64,000 bases of DNA, from the NCBI GenBank assembly GCA_963556255.1, contig OY744616.1:31939416-32003415 (forward strand), read 5' to 3'. The notes under the pieces were generated by a model. It had not been told where the DNA came from. It saw nothing but the letters and a program-made list of their open reading frames with translations, and did not search any database. The translations under genes and the position numbers were made by a program. Position 1 is the stretch's first letter, and each line of letters starts with the position of its first letter. Shown here one piece after another: positions 24,039-36,400 of this stretch. Origin of the DNA: Allolobophora icterica (Eukaryota; Annelida; Clitellata; Crassiclitellata; Lumbricidae).

Positions 24039-24667
24039 CATAGGCGCCGACTTTTGCTTTTGTCTCTGGGTGCCACTGCATGGGTGCATGGGTCCTCCCT
24101 CCATTTCCATACCCCTTCCCCTTAAGTAGGTGAGTTTTAGCGGATTTTCGGAGAAAGAAAAGTGTTTTCTTGTCAAGGGTTCCAGTGTTATTATTTATTT
24201 ATTCTATATAATAGTTTCCTTATATGCAAATTTGTCTGTCGGAGGACGCTACGTCACAAACGGCTTCTGTTCTATTGTGAAACAGAAGCCGTTTGTATAC
24301 TACCGTCTTGACGACGACGGTCTTTACGACGGCGGTCTTGACGACATATATATATAGGCCTATAATATGACGTCATAATATGACGGGTTAATACTCTAAC
24401 ACTATATACTGCCGTCATAATTATGACGGGAAAATACACTAGTTTTAAATAATAAATAAATAAATTATTCTTTATGTATGGAGTGTGACTGTGAGATCAT
24501 GCAATGTTGGGTATTTGTGTTGTAGTTGTACTTCTCACGTTGTGAGATTACTGCTTAGGTGCAAAAAATTGAATTTTGGGTCTGAATTCTTCTGGGTGCC
24601 AGGCACCCACTGAACTTTCTCTCTGGGTGCATTGGCACCCAAGGCCCCCAAGAAGTCGGCGCCTATG
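24039..24667. mobile_element. hAT MITE (family CATAGGCGCCGAC) with internal insertion
   Basis: Same family as 8328-8718. Perfect 8-bp duplications AATGAAAG (24,031-24,038 and 24,668-24,675). Removing 24,203-24,442 leaves 389 bp, almost the 391 bp of the uninterrupted copy. Confidence 0.9.
24203..24442 (+). mobile_element. Non-autonomous Helitron-like insertion, copy A
   Basis: Begins TCTATATAATAG and ends CACTAG before a T, which fits Helitron TC...CTRR termini. A perfect 18-bp palindrome, CCGTCATAATTATGACGG (24,412-24,429), sits about 10 bp from the 3' end. A second 15-bp stem is formed by CAAACGGCTTCTGTT and its complement. The related MITE at 8328-8718 shows the empty site. A relative is at 43,879-44,059. 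Confidence 0.7.
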
Positions 24668-25540
24668 AATGAAAGAGACTTGTGGATGGATAGGAGCTAG
24701 CGCAGATGATAAAAGCAAGATAGGGATACAAGGTTAACTTGATCAGTGAAGGAGAGCTTAGGATCAAGGACAATCCTCAAGTCACAAACAGAGGAGGAGA
24801 ATTGAATTAGGGGAACCTCAGATGTAGATATTCCAAATCAATCTTGTCGGGTTAGAGGCGACCACCGAGCCAGATAAATTGAGTCTTGTCAGGGTTCAGC
24901 CGCAAGCATTTAGAGGAAAGTCAACCATCCAGAGCAGAGGCTGCTGCTAAGATACGCTCGACCATTTGGACAGTAGAAGAGGCTGGACCATGTAGAAGAG
25001 ACTGGTTGTCGTCAGCATACTGATGAGACGAAACTCCATACTGCTGGAAAATCCCCGAGGTCCGAAGTATATAGGATGAAGAGCAGAGGAGCAAGAACAG
25101 AGCCTTGCGGAGACCAAAGAAGGCAGTGCGATGTGTTCCAAAGACCAAGGAGTGCGATGTGTTCCAAAGACCACAGAGATTGGAGATATTTTTCGTAGCT
25201 TCATAAGTTCGTAACTTATCGTGTGTATCATTTATGTTCATTATTATATAATCCGTAGCTATTAGAATACGTCATACGACGAGAACAAGTTAAAACAGAC
25301 TGCCAGGCCCGAGCCAGGAATTTGATCACGCGTAACGCAATGGCGCAGCCAAGTGCTGCAAAGAAAAGACTTGAAACACGAAAACAAGAATTGCAAGATG
25401 CAGCCCTTGATCCGAAACAGCGTAAACTAGTGTTCACTGGACTAAGAATTGAGGTGATAAATGACAGTTTTCCGATGCGGGCCCTTCGTGTAATTGTTTC
25501 CCGGTAGAAATTCTCGGCCCAGTCCGCCCCTGGCTGTAGG

Positions 25541-26040
25541 CCTAGCACGTGCGTAGATGCAATTACAGGCGGAAAAGAAAGACCGTCTCACAGGTTCTGT
25601 GTTAAGACTAAGCGATTTACCTTGGTTAATCGTCACACCCAAGTATTTTATTGAATGCACCCATGGAATCGAGGGGTCTCCCAGAGTCATGGGAGCAATT
25701 GCAAGTTTAGCGAATTTACCTACAGCGATGCAACAAGACTTGGAAGGATTAAACTGCAGCGATAAATCATTAGAAACAGACATACATAGGTCAATCATGT
25801 TTTGCAACCCATTAACAGAAGGGCATAATAATAACATGTCGTCCGCGTAGAGCAGGCAGCCAATAAATAGGGAGTTGATATGGCATCCTATAGGCCTATC
25901 AAGTTGGCGTATAGTCGAACAACAAACAAATTGATAAATATGTTAAAGAGGGAGGGTGATAGAACACTCCTCTGTCTCACACCAAATGTTACTGAGAAGC
26001 AGTGCGAAAAGCAGCTACCCCAGCGTACTTTGACCAGTAG
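25541..26040 (-). mobile_element. Antisense LINE reverse transcriptase fragment
   Basis: The minus strand encodes LLYADDMLLLCPSVNGLQNM, then FNPSKSCCIAVGK and HSIKYLGVTINQGKSLS, i.e. the RT catalytic YADD and the following thumb region. It abuts the hAT element at 22,901-25,532, which probably inserted at its edge. Confidence 0.85.
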
Positions 26041-26109
26041 TGTGGTCTTTATACTTTATACTGTGGTGAAATGTCAGATGGCGCATAAAGATAAAATATG
26101 ACGTCATTT

Positions 26110-26845
26110 CCCTGCGTGTAGAATCTATGCATATAGCGTACTACATATAATTAGTTAAGCAGACAACTTGTTTTCAAAGATTTTTACAATAATTCATAAG
26201 ATATTTGAAATGTTTAGCATTAAATTTCAAGTTTATTGAATTTTAAGTAAGGTGTTATAAAGTGCGTGCATGCACTTTTACACTATTATGTAAACGGACG
26301 AGTATGCTGGTGTGCATCTTTCCTTGTCAGCAGGTTGGCTATCCAGACTTGTTATAAATTAATATAACTGTTCAACGTTTGCTTCTATATATGCGTAACC
26401 AAGTAATTGGCTTTACAAGTTCTATCGGTGTCTATTTGAGATGAAGTGCTGAAACATGTTAATCGTCATCGAATTGCACCGGAAATTTAGAACTAGCTCC
26501 TCGCTCAGTAACAGTTCTGGAACATGTCTTCCATGCATGCATTGATTAAGAAACACGTAACATCGTCTCCTAACGTTACCTTTACTAATCAGCTTACTGT
26601 GAAGGCTAATCTATTTTAACTGCCCTTCTTGCCTTTATGCGGTCGAGGTTATTATTATTATTATTGTTTTTATCATTGTTATTAGTTTTATTATTTAATC
26701 AAATTTAGTTTGCAGAAATGTTTCATGTGTGCAGTCACACAGACACTGAGGCACTGTAAGCCAACAGCCAGGTGAAGAGCAGTTAAACATCCCAACATTG
26801 TTTTAGGTGCTCATGTCCACACAAAGCATGCAAAATGAAGGGTAG
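26110..26845. other. No gene seen
   Basis: AT-rich with a short ATT run near 26,650. Confidence 0.45.
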
Positions 26846-26851
26846 TATTAT

Positions 26852-27105
26852 CGTGCTTTATTGTCTATCGGGAGATCGAGGGTTCAAATCAACACCAGTG
26901 CAGAAATTTATTTCAAGTTTCTCTGCTTCGTTTGTACCCCCTAACCAACTCGCTTATAATAAGTACACTGACCATACATTGTCGGTGGAAAGTTCAGGCA
27001 ACGAGGGAGAAGGTTGGACACTTTTATTCATATGTAAAGAGTAAGAAAAATAAAGTTGCTTACACTTCATACCCATGGCTGCCTCTCGGGGAACTACTCT
27101 TCTTC
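26852..27105 (+). repeat. SINE-A, sense copy
   Basis: tRNA-like head with box-B-like GGGTTCAAATC, then a body (CACTGACCATACATTGTCGG, AAATAAAGTTGCTTACACTT, CATACCCATGGCTGCCTCTC). Similar copies are at 27,830, 33,305 (antisense) and 63,266. Confidence 0.75.
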
Positions 27106-27431
27106 ATATAAAAATCGACTGTAGAAAGAAGTGTTAGCAAGTATGATGCTGAATATATTACAAAAGGTTATATATAATTAATTTCCCCAAAATGTGCATT
27201 CACAAGCAGACCAACCTGTGAAGAGGTTCATAAACTTCATATGCTATGCCAGTTTTAGAATGCAGTCTTTAAAATTTTTAACAATACTCCCAGTTTGTGG
27301 TTACTGATGCACTTGCAAATGAGTGTTATCTTCTTCTGTGACTAATTGCTTGCTGCATTTCATTTAGTTCTTAAGACTCAAATGGTTGCAAATTCATCAT
27401 TTGAAGCAGAGTTTTGAGAGCCAAAGGAAAG

Positions 27432-30400
27432 ATGACTGTTGAGTACAATTCAGAAGTTGCTACTGTGACATTCTCTGGATTTTTGAAACTATTAATAAAG
27501 TTAGTATGCTTCTATAATATGAGTTCATTGGTGTCAAAGGCTAAACAACCCAGCATAAGTAATGGACTGTTAGGTCCACTGGCGTAAACTTGTCCAAAAT
27601 ATTGGGGGCATTTGGCTATTCATTCTACACTTGTTGCATTGGGTGTACAGTCCATCTCAATTATTGGGACACGTGGCCCAGCTGCCCCCCACCCAAGTCT
27701 ACGCCTATGGTTAGGTCAGTTTCAGTCATGTTAGGTCCAGGAAAAGTTTGATAAATTCTTGTTCACTGCTTAAAGTTTACAGTGTATAATGGCTTAAATG
27801 ACTGAGGTGCATAACAGTAGAGATGTTGTGTTGTATTGTCACCAGAGTGGTCAGGGATTCCAATCTCTGCCAATTTTTGCTTCACTTGAAACTCTAGCAA
27901 ACTTGACTATTAAATGAGTTAACTGATTATACACTATCAGTGTGAAGATCAGTTAGCAAGGCAGAGGACTTGCCACCCGCTCTCATATATCAAGGTGAAG
28001 AAAATGAAGTTGCTGACACTTCGTACATATGGCTGCCTCTTAGTATTGGCAGTAGTGCAGATGGGCATCTTGCATGGCTGCATACATTTAAGTTCGACTC
28101 CTGTTAAACTTGTTATCATCTGTTACTACTATATCATGTAATCTTATTGCGTACTTGTCAGTTTGAATTTATAAATGAAGTTAATTATTATTATTTGCTC
28201 AAAGGGCTTCTGTTCTGTCAGATCTTATGTTAGATTAATATGCAATACTAGCTACCATTAATCAACTCTCGAATTAGAATTACATCTGTTATAAGTACTG
28301 CTACTATTGCAACCGTTTTTGGTAAATTGTTGAAACCTTTCTGGCTCTAAGGATTTACTGTAATCTAGAGACTTACTGTTAGTTATTTTTGGCTGGTTAT
28401 GAATGCATGCCACTAATTTTAACTTGTTTTTTTTCTCACAGATGGCGTGGAAGCATATACAAACTGCTGTGGCAAGAGTTTTTGGTTTTTGCTGCCTTGT
28501 ATACAATTCTGGCTGTTATTTACCACACAGTTCTGAAAGACGATGACAGGCAGTAAATACTCTATTCAGAATTTCTCTTAGTTTCTTAAATTCACTTTGA
28601 CTCATTGAATGTCAATTCGAAAGAGTAAATAATGCTCTGCTGTAGATCATTATACTGGCATGCATGTTTTAATGACTCCTGAATTGGTAAAATATTATAC
28701 ATGTTATTATTATTTATTATTATTATTACGAACATTTTTAACGTGCACAAAGTCACAGAAATGTGAAGAATCTGAGGCGCAGTTAGTCAGTCGCCAGGTG
28801 AAGAGTGAAGGTTCATCACACCAAGCAATTTGCACAAGTATTCAGTGCAGTACCATTTTCCCCTATATTTATCTCAGTCATTGGGAAGGCTGAAGTTAAC
28901 TCTGTAAGTTTACTTTGGTTGAACTGTGTGACTTGTGCATTGGTATGTGAATTTTCTTAGGAGATTTGAAGCAATTGTTGAATACTGCAGCAAATTCCAG
29001 GAGAATATACCAATATCGTTCATTCTCGGGTTCTACGTTAATGCTGTGGTCTCCCGATGGTGGGAGCAGTTCAACAACATACCTTGGCCAACCCGACTCT
29101 CGCTCTTTGTGACTTCACACATTCGTGGTCAAGATGAAAGAAGTCGCATGATCAGACGAACGCTCATGAGATACGTGAGCCTTGGTTATGTCATGACGAT
29201 GTCATCCATCAGCGTTCCTGTGAAGAAGAGGTTTCCGACGACTAACCACTTCATTGAAGCTGGTGTGTTTGCATGAATACAATTTTCATCTGGGTCTGTA
29301 AATGGTATCTTTACATTACTCATTCACTGCACCAAACTGTCATCTTCTGACTTTCGTACTTCGTGATATTTATCATTGTTATTAAAATGGCAAAAGTACC
29401 TATGCTACACAAATGCCTATATTCTGAAGATTTTTGCTGTTAACAACATAATTTTATATTCTTTTCCTAGTTATCTGAATATAAATTTGTTTAGCAATAC
29501 TCTTTTGGGGTACAGTACAGTAACCACTTGAAGTGACAAGTTATGTAAATGAAAAATATTTTTAAAGTAAATGTAAATGTTACATATTTTATAAGTGATG
29601 TACAGTTTGAATCCCCCATGGAGAAGGTCAGTATAAGGTTCCAATGGCTAAAATATGGGTAAAGCACACATGAAGGCCGGCCCTATATAGCAAGAACTCT
29701 GTGAGAACGTTTTTAGCCTTGTTTTTATTCAGTGGACTGTGGTAACTTATCCAATTTACTTTGACTCTAGCATTCATTTGATATATATGGCTTTGCTTGT
29801 TCTGTTTGTGTGTATTGAAATCCTTAAAAGCATTTTAGTGAGCTAATTTTCAAACATACCATATACTGCAGCAAAAACATATGTGTGTGCATGCATGTAT
29901 CACAACACTTAATTTCTCCTCAAAGGCACTGCACATATGTATCTCTTAATAATATAACCAAGTGTTTCAGAAGTGTTTCTTTGTACTGCATATAATAGAG
30001 ACTTTAGAAAGACTGAAGAGCACTGCAAGTAGAAACGATTTGCTAAAAGAAAAGTTGATTTTGCTTGAATGCTAAGGGTTCATGCTTCCAAACGAACTGA
30101 AAACCCTGGAAGAACTTCACACGCCCTACAACAAGTACTATATACCATTCGTCTGGGCAGGTACACTAGTCGGGATAGCCAGGAAAGAAGGTCGGATAAA
30201 CTCTGACTTTGGTCTACAGGCTATTTTAGACGTTAGTTACTTCACTAAAACGTCGTCATTATATCTAATTAATGAACCAAAGACACAAAGATCTATTTAG
30301 TTTGTGTCTTTGTATGTCATTGTATACATGTGTTATCTGTTTTGTAGGTATGTAGCTGGACACTTATATAAAACGTTTGAGGAATACCTGAGAATCACTG

Positions 30401-33400
30401 CTCAGTGTAGACATGATGTTAGACTTTAAGAATGAATAGATATGTATTTAGATATAAAATAGCCTAGCTGAGATGGAATATATCTCTACCAAAGAATATT
30501 ATTGTTATGACTAGCCGACTTCTGTAGTGCTGGTGTCATTTAAAAAGCAGAAACTAATGATGCTGCAAGACCAGTTGACCTGAGTTTCGAACGGCAGATC
30601 TCCCAGTCAGCCACGTTTATTGGGCCAACAGGTGCCCGCATTGTATCACTGGTGGCAACTGATGGCCAGCAATAGGCTCATTGTAGGTACAGGGATATTA
30701 CATGCAGAATAGCAGTTAGGCATGACTATTTCTGGGAGCAGGTCAGGCCACTGTCGGGAATTGAAATTGCTCTCAAATGGCCAAATCCTGATATATAATT
30801 ATACTGAGTCAATCTTTGTGCTTTTGATCATTACGTGTTTTTGTCCCCGCTGCACAATCAGTGGACCCCACTGTCTTTCATTTATGATCATTCCATGACT
30901 GGAAAGCTTTAATTACATTTACTGTTGCCATTCACTGGTTCATGTCAAGTCTCCCTTTGTCTTTAGAACATCACTGTTTCTTTGGCATTATGCCCTACAT
31001 AACTTGAGTAAGGTTATTGAACTCCAGTCTTCTGATACACGACCGTAGCTAAACATACTGGGTAATACACATCACTAGGTTAAAGCCAGATCCAGATAAC
31101 AGCCCAAAAGATACGATGTTTTCAAGTTTTCTGACTATTCCCTGAATCTTGAACTCATTCTCTTTTCGTAACGCAGCAACTACGTCCCACATGAGACCCT
31201 GTCTCGCCAAGGGTTCAGTAATGAGTTTTTTCTGTTGACTTGTTTGGATGTGGAGAGTGCAGAGTGTGCAACGATGAGGCCACTGTCACTTTATCAGATT
31301 ATTATTATTATGCATTTACTAAGCGCAACAAGGAACAAGCAACAATCGATGGCGCCGACTCCCCTGAGCAGTAGTGAGTGTAGGACTGCTCAAGGTCCCT
31401 ACACAGTGATCGTCTCAGAAGAGGCTCGAACCCGTAATCCGCGTTACAATGTGAGTGACCTAACCAGTCGGCTATTGTGTCCCACAGTTGGGCTAACATC
31501 TTGTCTACACTGAGCATGGCTGTATGTTTATCGAGAGGCTTGCCTCATCTGATCAATTGTGTAGGTCTCGGTAATCCAAGTGCTCATGAATAATCTGGTG
31601 CCCTGCACTTAGCTTTCAAGTGGGGCTTTAGAAAATTTGGAGTTTATGATTAAGATTATTCCAGGGGCCCGGGAGCCATGGCGCCAAAGGTGCCAATGCT
31701 CACACAAGTTTTGGCTCTGTAGCGCCGAGGCAGAAGCATGCTCACACAACTATTGGCTTACGCTTTGTATTTGATGCTTGCTAAAGTAGTTATTGTGCTA
31801 TAAACGCGTTTAATTTCATGAATATGTAGGCCAAGAATAATAAGTTAACTTTTCCACCGATTGTAAAAAATTACAAAATATTCTTATCGGTTATATCAGA
31901 TTTAATGTAGGGCCTATAATTCTATCCATCTTAGGTCTGTAGCCTACTTAGCTGAGGTTAGCTCACGCAACTTTTAAACACTTTCCGAGCCACTGGATTA
32001 TTCAGGCTGGTTTTGGAATCCTTGTTAAAGCCCAAGGTCGACCTTTTCCCTAACTGGATAATTTCAGTTGGCTACTGTATTCTATGCAGTCGCCAAGCCA
32101 CAGTCTTAGAATTGCTGCTTGATTTTTGCTTTCTTACACAGCCAGCTGAATACTTTAATGGATGGACAGCTTGGATTTTACTGGCTGATAGTAAGCTGTT
32201 GTTTAATATTTTAGGAAATAAATGCCTTCAGAGATAAGGCGCAGAATCTATTCAACTGCGACTGGGTGACAATTCCTCTCGTCTACACCCAGGTATGATT
32301 TATGCATGTAGTGTATACTGTATAGTACCTAGTCATTCATATAGCACTTCCAAAATAATGTTTTAACTCATAAACCTTGAAAGGCACTATAGCTAAGTCT
32401 TGGTCGTAGGAATAACTTAAATAGCTTGATGCCACTGTAAGCATATGCACCTGTCTTTAGAGAGACTAGTTGCAGTGCTCTGTGGTATATGTAACTTTAC
32501 TTATAGCGCCCACCACTTCATGTTATATATATATTCGTTTATTGAAAGAAACTGGATGGCACACCGCACCCAGGAAGATTACATGTTACATGCCTCATCA
32601 TCTCGAATCATCTTTTTCTTTTGATTATCTTATTCATTTCCACTTAATAAATTCAAGTTATGTTGATATAAAATATGATTACGAAGGAACTCTGTTGGAT
32701 GCATAACCTTAGTGGATTACAAGGTGCAGTGTTGTATCACGAAGATAACTGTGTTTCAAAAATGCTTACTAAATGTTTTATCATAGTTCTTTCACCACTC
32801 CTTGTGTGACTGTATGCAACAGTGTGCTGTTTAAAGTCTGTTTAAAGTCACCAGAGTGACTGGTTGTTTTGAGTGGCAAATTCGGATAACTTCGACTGTT
32901 GACTGCATTGTCAGCAATCTGCTCCAACACAGACTTTCGTGCTTTGTTCTATGCTGTCTCACTTAATGGTTTTTGTGGCTGTTGTTTTTCATAACCATTG
33001 TGGCTGTTGTTTTTCGTAACCAGGTTGCTACAATCGCTGTCTACATGTTTTTCGTGTCCTGTTTGATGAGCAGACAAAACATTCCAACAAGTGGAACGGG
33101 TGATATGATCTTTCCGGTCTTCACTTTGCTTCAGTTTTTCTTCTATGTGGGATGGCTAAAGGTAAAATATGCAAGTTTTTGGTTCATTATGGTTATTTTA
33201 TTATTATATTATCTAACTGGTATTTATTTTAAGTTTTGGTATTTTACTTATTTGGGATTTTAGTCATTATCAGTATCTGATTTATAAATAAAAAGTTCAT
33301 TAGCAAATATACTTGTAGAAGAAGAGCAGTCCCTTAAGCTAGTCCTGAGGCAGCCATGGGTATGAAGTGTTAGCTACTGCATATGCCTAGCCTTGGCATA

Positions 33401-36400
33401 TATGAGGGCTGGTGGCCAGTCCTCTCCCTCGCCATCTCATCTTCCCACAGACAGTGTATGGTCAGTGTACTCATTGTAGCCAAGTTGGATAGGGGTGCAG
33501 GTGAAGCAGAAATGTGAGCCAACTTTCTGCCCTGGCAGGGATTTGAACCCCCAACCTCTTCATTGACAGTCTACCATCATAGTAGCATGGTAACCACTAC
33601 ACTATCGAGCACCCCTACCAGTAGACAATCTGACTTATGTTTCATTGCAGTATGTTACAATACGCTGAACCTAAGCTTCAGATTGACTAACTGTGCACAC
33701 TTAACTCTTTAATGACGAGCAGGATTAGTTTTCCATGCATTTTAGTACATACTTGTCATTAAAGTGTTAAGTGTTTAAGTAAATATATAAATAGTGCATG
33801 TAATGCCTAAACTTCAGAGCTACGAACAATTATGGTTCTTCATCGTTTTAGGTTGCTGAAGAGTTGTTGAATCCTTTTGGTGAAGATGATGACGATTTTG
33901 ACATAAATTCGCTTATTGATCGGAATCTAAGGGCAGGTTTTCAACATATTCAGACCTAAATAAATCATAAGACAGTGCAGACTAGAAATTAGTTCTAATT
34001 CAGTCAAATCTGAGGGGTTCTGTAGCGTTGTTGACATTATGCATAAAACCCCACAGCAAAACTAGACATAAATTTTCAGTTATCATCCACAGAAGTCTGT
34101 CAATAGGCAGCAGATTCTTCTGTCTGATTCTGTGCTGTAGCTGTTGGCCAAGTGTGAACAGTGATCCGTTCACAAGTGCCCTTGTGAGATTCTTAACACT
34201 TTAATAACAAGAGTGTACTAAAAGCAACTGGGAAACCAATGCAGCTCGTCGTTAAAGTGTTAAAGGGTGCTTTACAAAATAGCTAGTTGCCTACATTAGT
34301 CCTTATCAGAATAAGTGACCCAATTCTGGTTGCTGGCTAAAGTGAATAATAATAATTGGTAACATCATCTTCACCGACGTTAACTGTCCTTAGTTTGTTA
34401 TGACTGTTGGATAGTGAAGCAACAATGCTTCCCCGTAGCCATTCCATGACTAGTGGCATTAATCATTAAATGTTTTGTTGAAAAATAAGAATAGCAATGA
34501 CTTCATGAACGTTGTTGATTTTTAGACGAGTTATCTCATAGTTGATGAGATGCACGAGGACATGCCAGAGCTCACCAAAGACCAATACTGGGACAAAGTG
34601 GAAATACAGATTCCTTACACGGAAGCTGCTCTTCAACACTACAAGGAGGCACCACTTGGCTCCGCTGAAGGCATGCAGTGAGTAATAAATTGTGAAACTC
34701 AGTCAACAACACTGCACATTCTGCTCGATTCCTCTGTCTTCACCCTATATCCAACATGCATATCTGGTCAAAAGCATGGTCATAAGAAGGCTTATGTGCC
34801 AGTAGTTAACCACCTATGACATCAGTCAGTTTTACATAAAGCCCAGCCAGATGTCCAAGCAAATTCCAGGTCAGTTTCTTTGTAAAAAAAGATAATCATA
34901 AGATGATAATGAGGTAAGGTTTAACACTTTAACGAAGAGCGTGTCCTAAACTATATGGAAAACTAATCCCTCTCGTCATTAAAGGGTTAAGGAAAACTTG
35001 CATAAACATCGAGGATTAAACAAAGCACATAGCTCAAGGCAAAGTACTTGCATGTTAAAAATCTGTTGTAAGGGACAGGACTGAATCAATGTATGACCAA
35101 TGCAGACTATTTATTTACCTGTATTCTCATAAAAAGAAAGCAACTGGCATGTAAATTTCCTTACAGTCAGTTCTCAGCATACATACTAACCGACCATTAG
35201 TGTTCAGTTAACTCATAGTTCTCGCATGTTACAATACATGCGAGAAAAAGTATGCTGGCTTTCTGTCAAGGATGAATACCATTAAAGATCCATCTGCTGC
35301 AACAGGCCTTGCTTTCCAAAACGTACAGTGGAGCTATCGTTTCCAATCCCAAGTCCTCTGGGTTGGCTGCACATGTCTAGATCAGTTAGCCACATATGCA
35401 GCACTTTGAGATGTACAATAATACACATTGTTAACTGTGCACTATTAATGGTCACAACTTGGCTTCAGAAACAGAAGTCATAAGGCTGTTAACTGTTATA
35501 TTTACTTTTGTCTGTCTTGCCATTGTCCCAAAACAGAATCCCAGAAAAACAACAGCAATTTGTTGCAGAAGATGGTTCAAAGCTCAGTCTTATAGCAGAA
35601 AGTGAAGAAAAGGCACCGGCACCGGCACCAGAAACTGAAGGGTAAACATCAGTCATATACATTTTGCTAACTCAGTCCAAGTAACACTCTGTTAAGATGG
35701 ACCTGTTAAAAACCATTAGAAAGCCATGTTAACAGCACCTTGGAGAGGTTTTTAAAACGTGCTCAATAAAAGACCACATACATTTAGATTTAACCAAAAG
35801 TGGGCTTTTGCTCTTGTTCACCAAGTCATCTTAGCTTCCTCATTTTTAGATTTTATCAGGAAGCTCCTAATCTGTTTTTGGAAATTTTTTAATTTCTGAA
35901 AACTTGCTGTCATCAGAATGGAACACTTCTGAATAGATCTTGCAGAGGGATTACCTGTTCATAACTTGTAAATTACACAGATTTGTAAGGCAGGTTTAAA
36001 AGTATGACCTCGCCAATGGTCAGTTTGGACATTCGGTAGGCAACAAAAATTTAAATTCCATCTATGTTCTAGTTAGATTCTAGTTGGGAAGTGGATCATA
36101 CTGTTTGTTTCTGTGCATTACTGTTCTGTTAAATGTTCTGTTAAAATAACAGTCTAGGTCTCTCTGATTTCAGCAAAACTGAAGCAGATGGCAAGGCACA
36201 GGATGCAACAGCACATGGTCTTACAGGTGCAGTATCGACTTCGTTTTCTGTTGTCATTCTTTATTTGGACTTAATTATTATTATTTGTTATTATTGTTAT
36301 CATTACGCATGTATTAATCATCTAAAGACCAAGCTTCAATCAATAGCTCTCAGCAATTGTGAGTGAAGGACTTGCTCAAAGTCTCTACACAGTAGCCATC

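Larger units (their letters stand above)
23100..25200 (-). mobile_element. Antisense LINE remnant inside the hAT element
   Basis: The left end is the reverse complement of a LINE 3' end (ACTTATATAGCGCCAC). Near 24,920-25,100 the minus strand encodes reverse transcriptase with the catalytic motif HQYADDNQSLL. Two MITEs interrupt it (23,274-23,590 and 24,039-24,667). Frames are broken. Confidence 0.8.
22901..25532. mobile_element. hAT element, host of a nested transposon stack
   Basis: Ends CAGAGGCGGACTGG and CCCAGTCCGCCCCTG, with perfect 8-bp duplications GCTGTAGG (22,893-22,900 and 25,533-25,540). Subterminal CCGGGAAATTTCCCGG is a palindrome. The interior holds an antisense LINE (about 23,100-25,200) that itself contains two MITEs. 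No transposase ORF survives. Confidence 0.9.

Noticed and set aside
33852..33936. Bestrophin exon 7 ending at the GT at 33,937
   Set aside because: It leaves the reading frame out of phase with exon 8 and gives an early stop, whereas the GC donor gives the conserved sequence without a gap.
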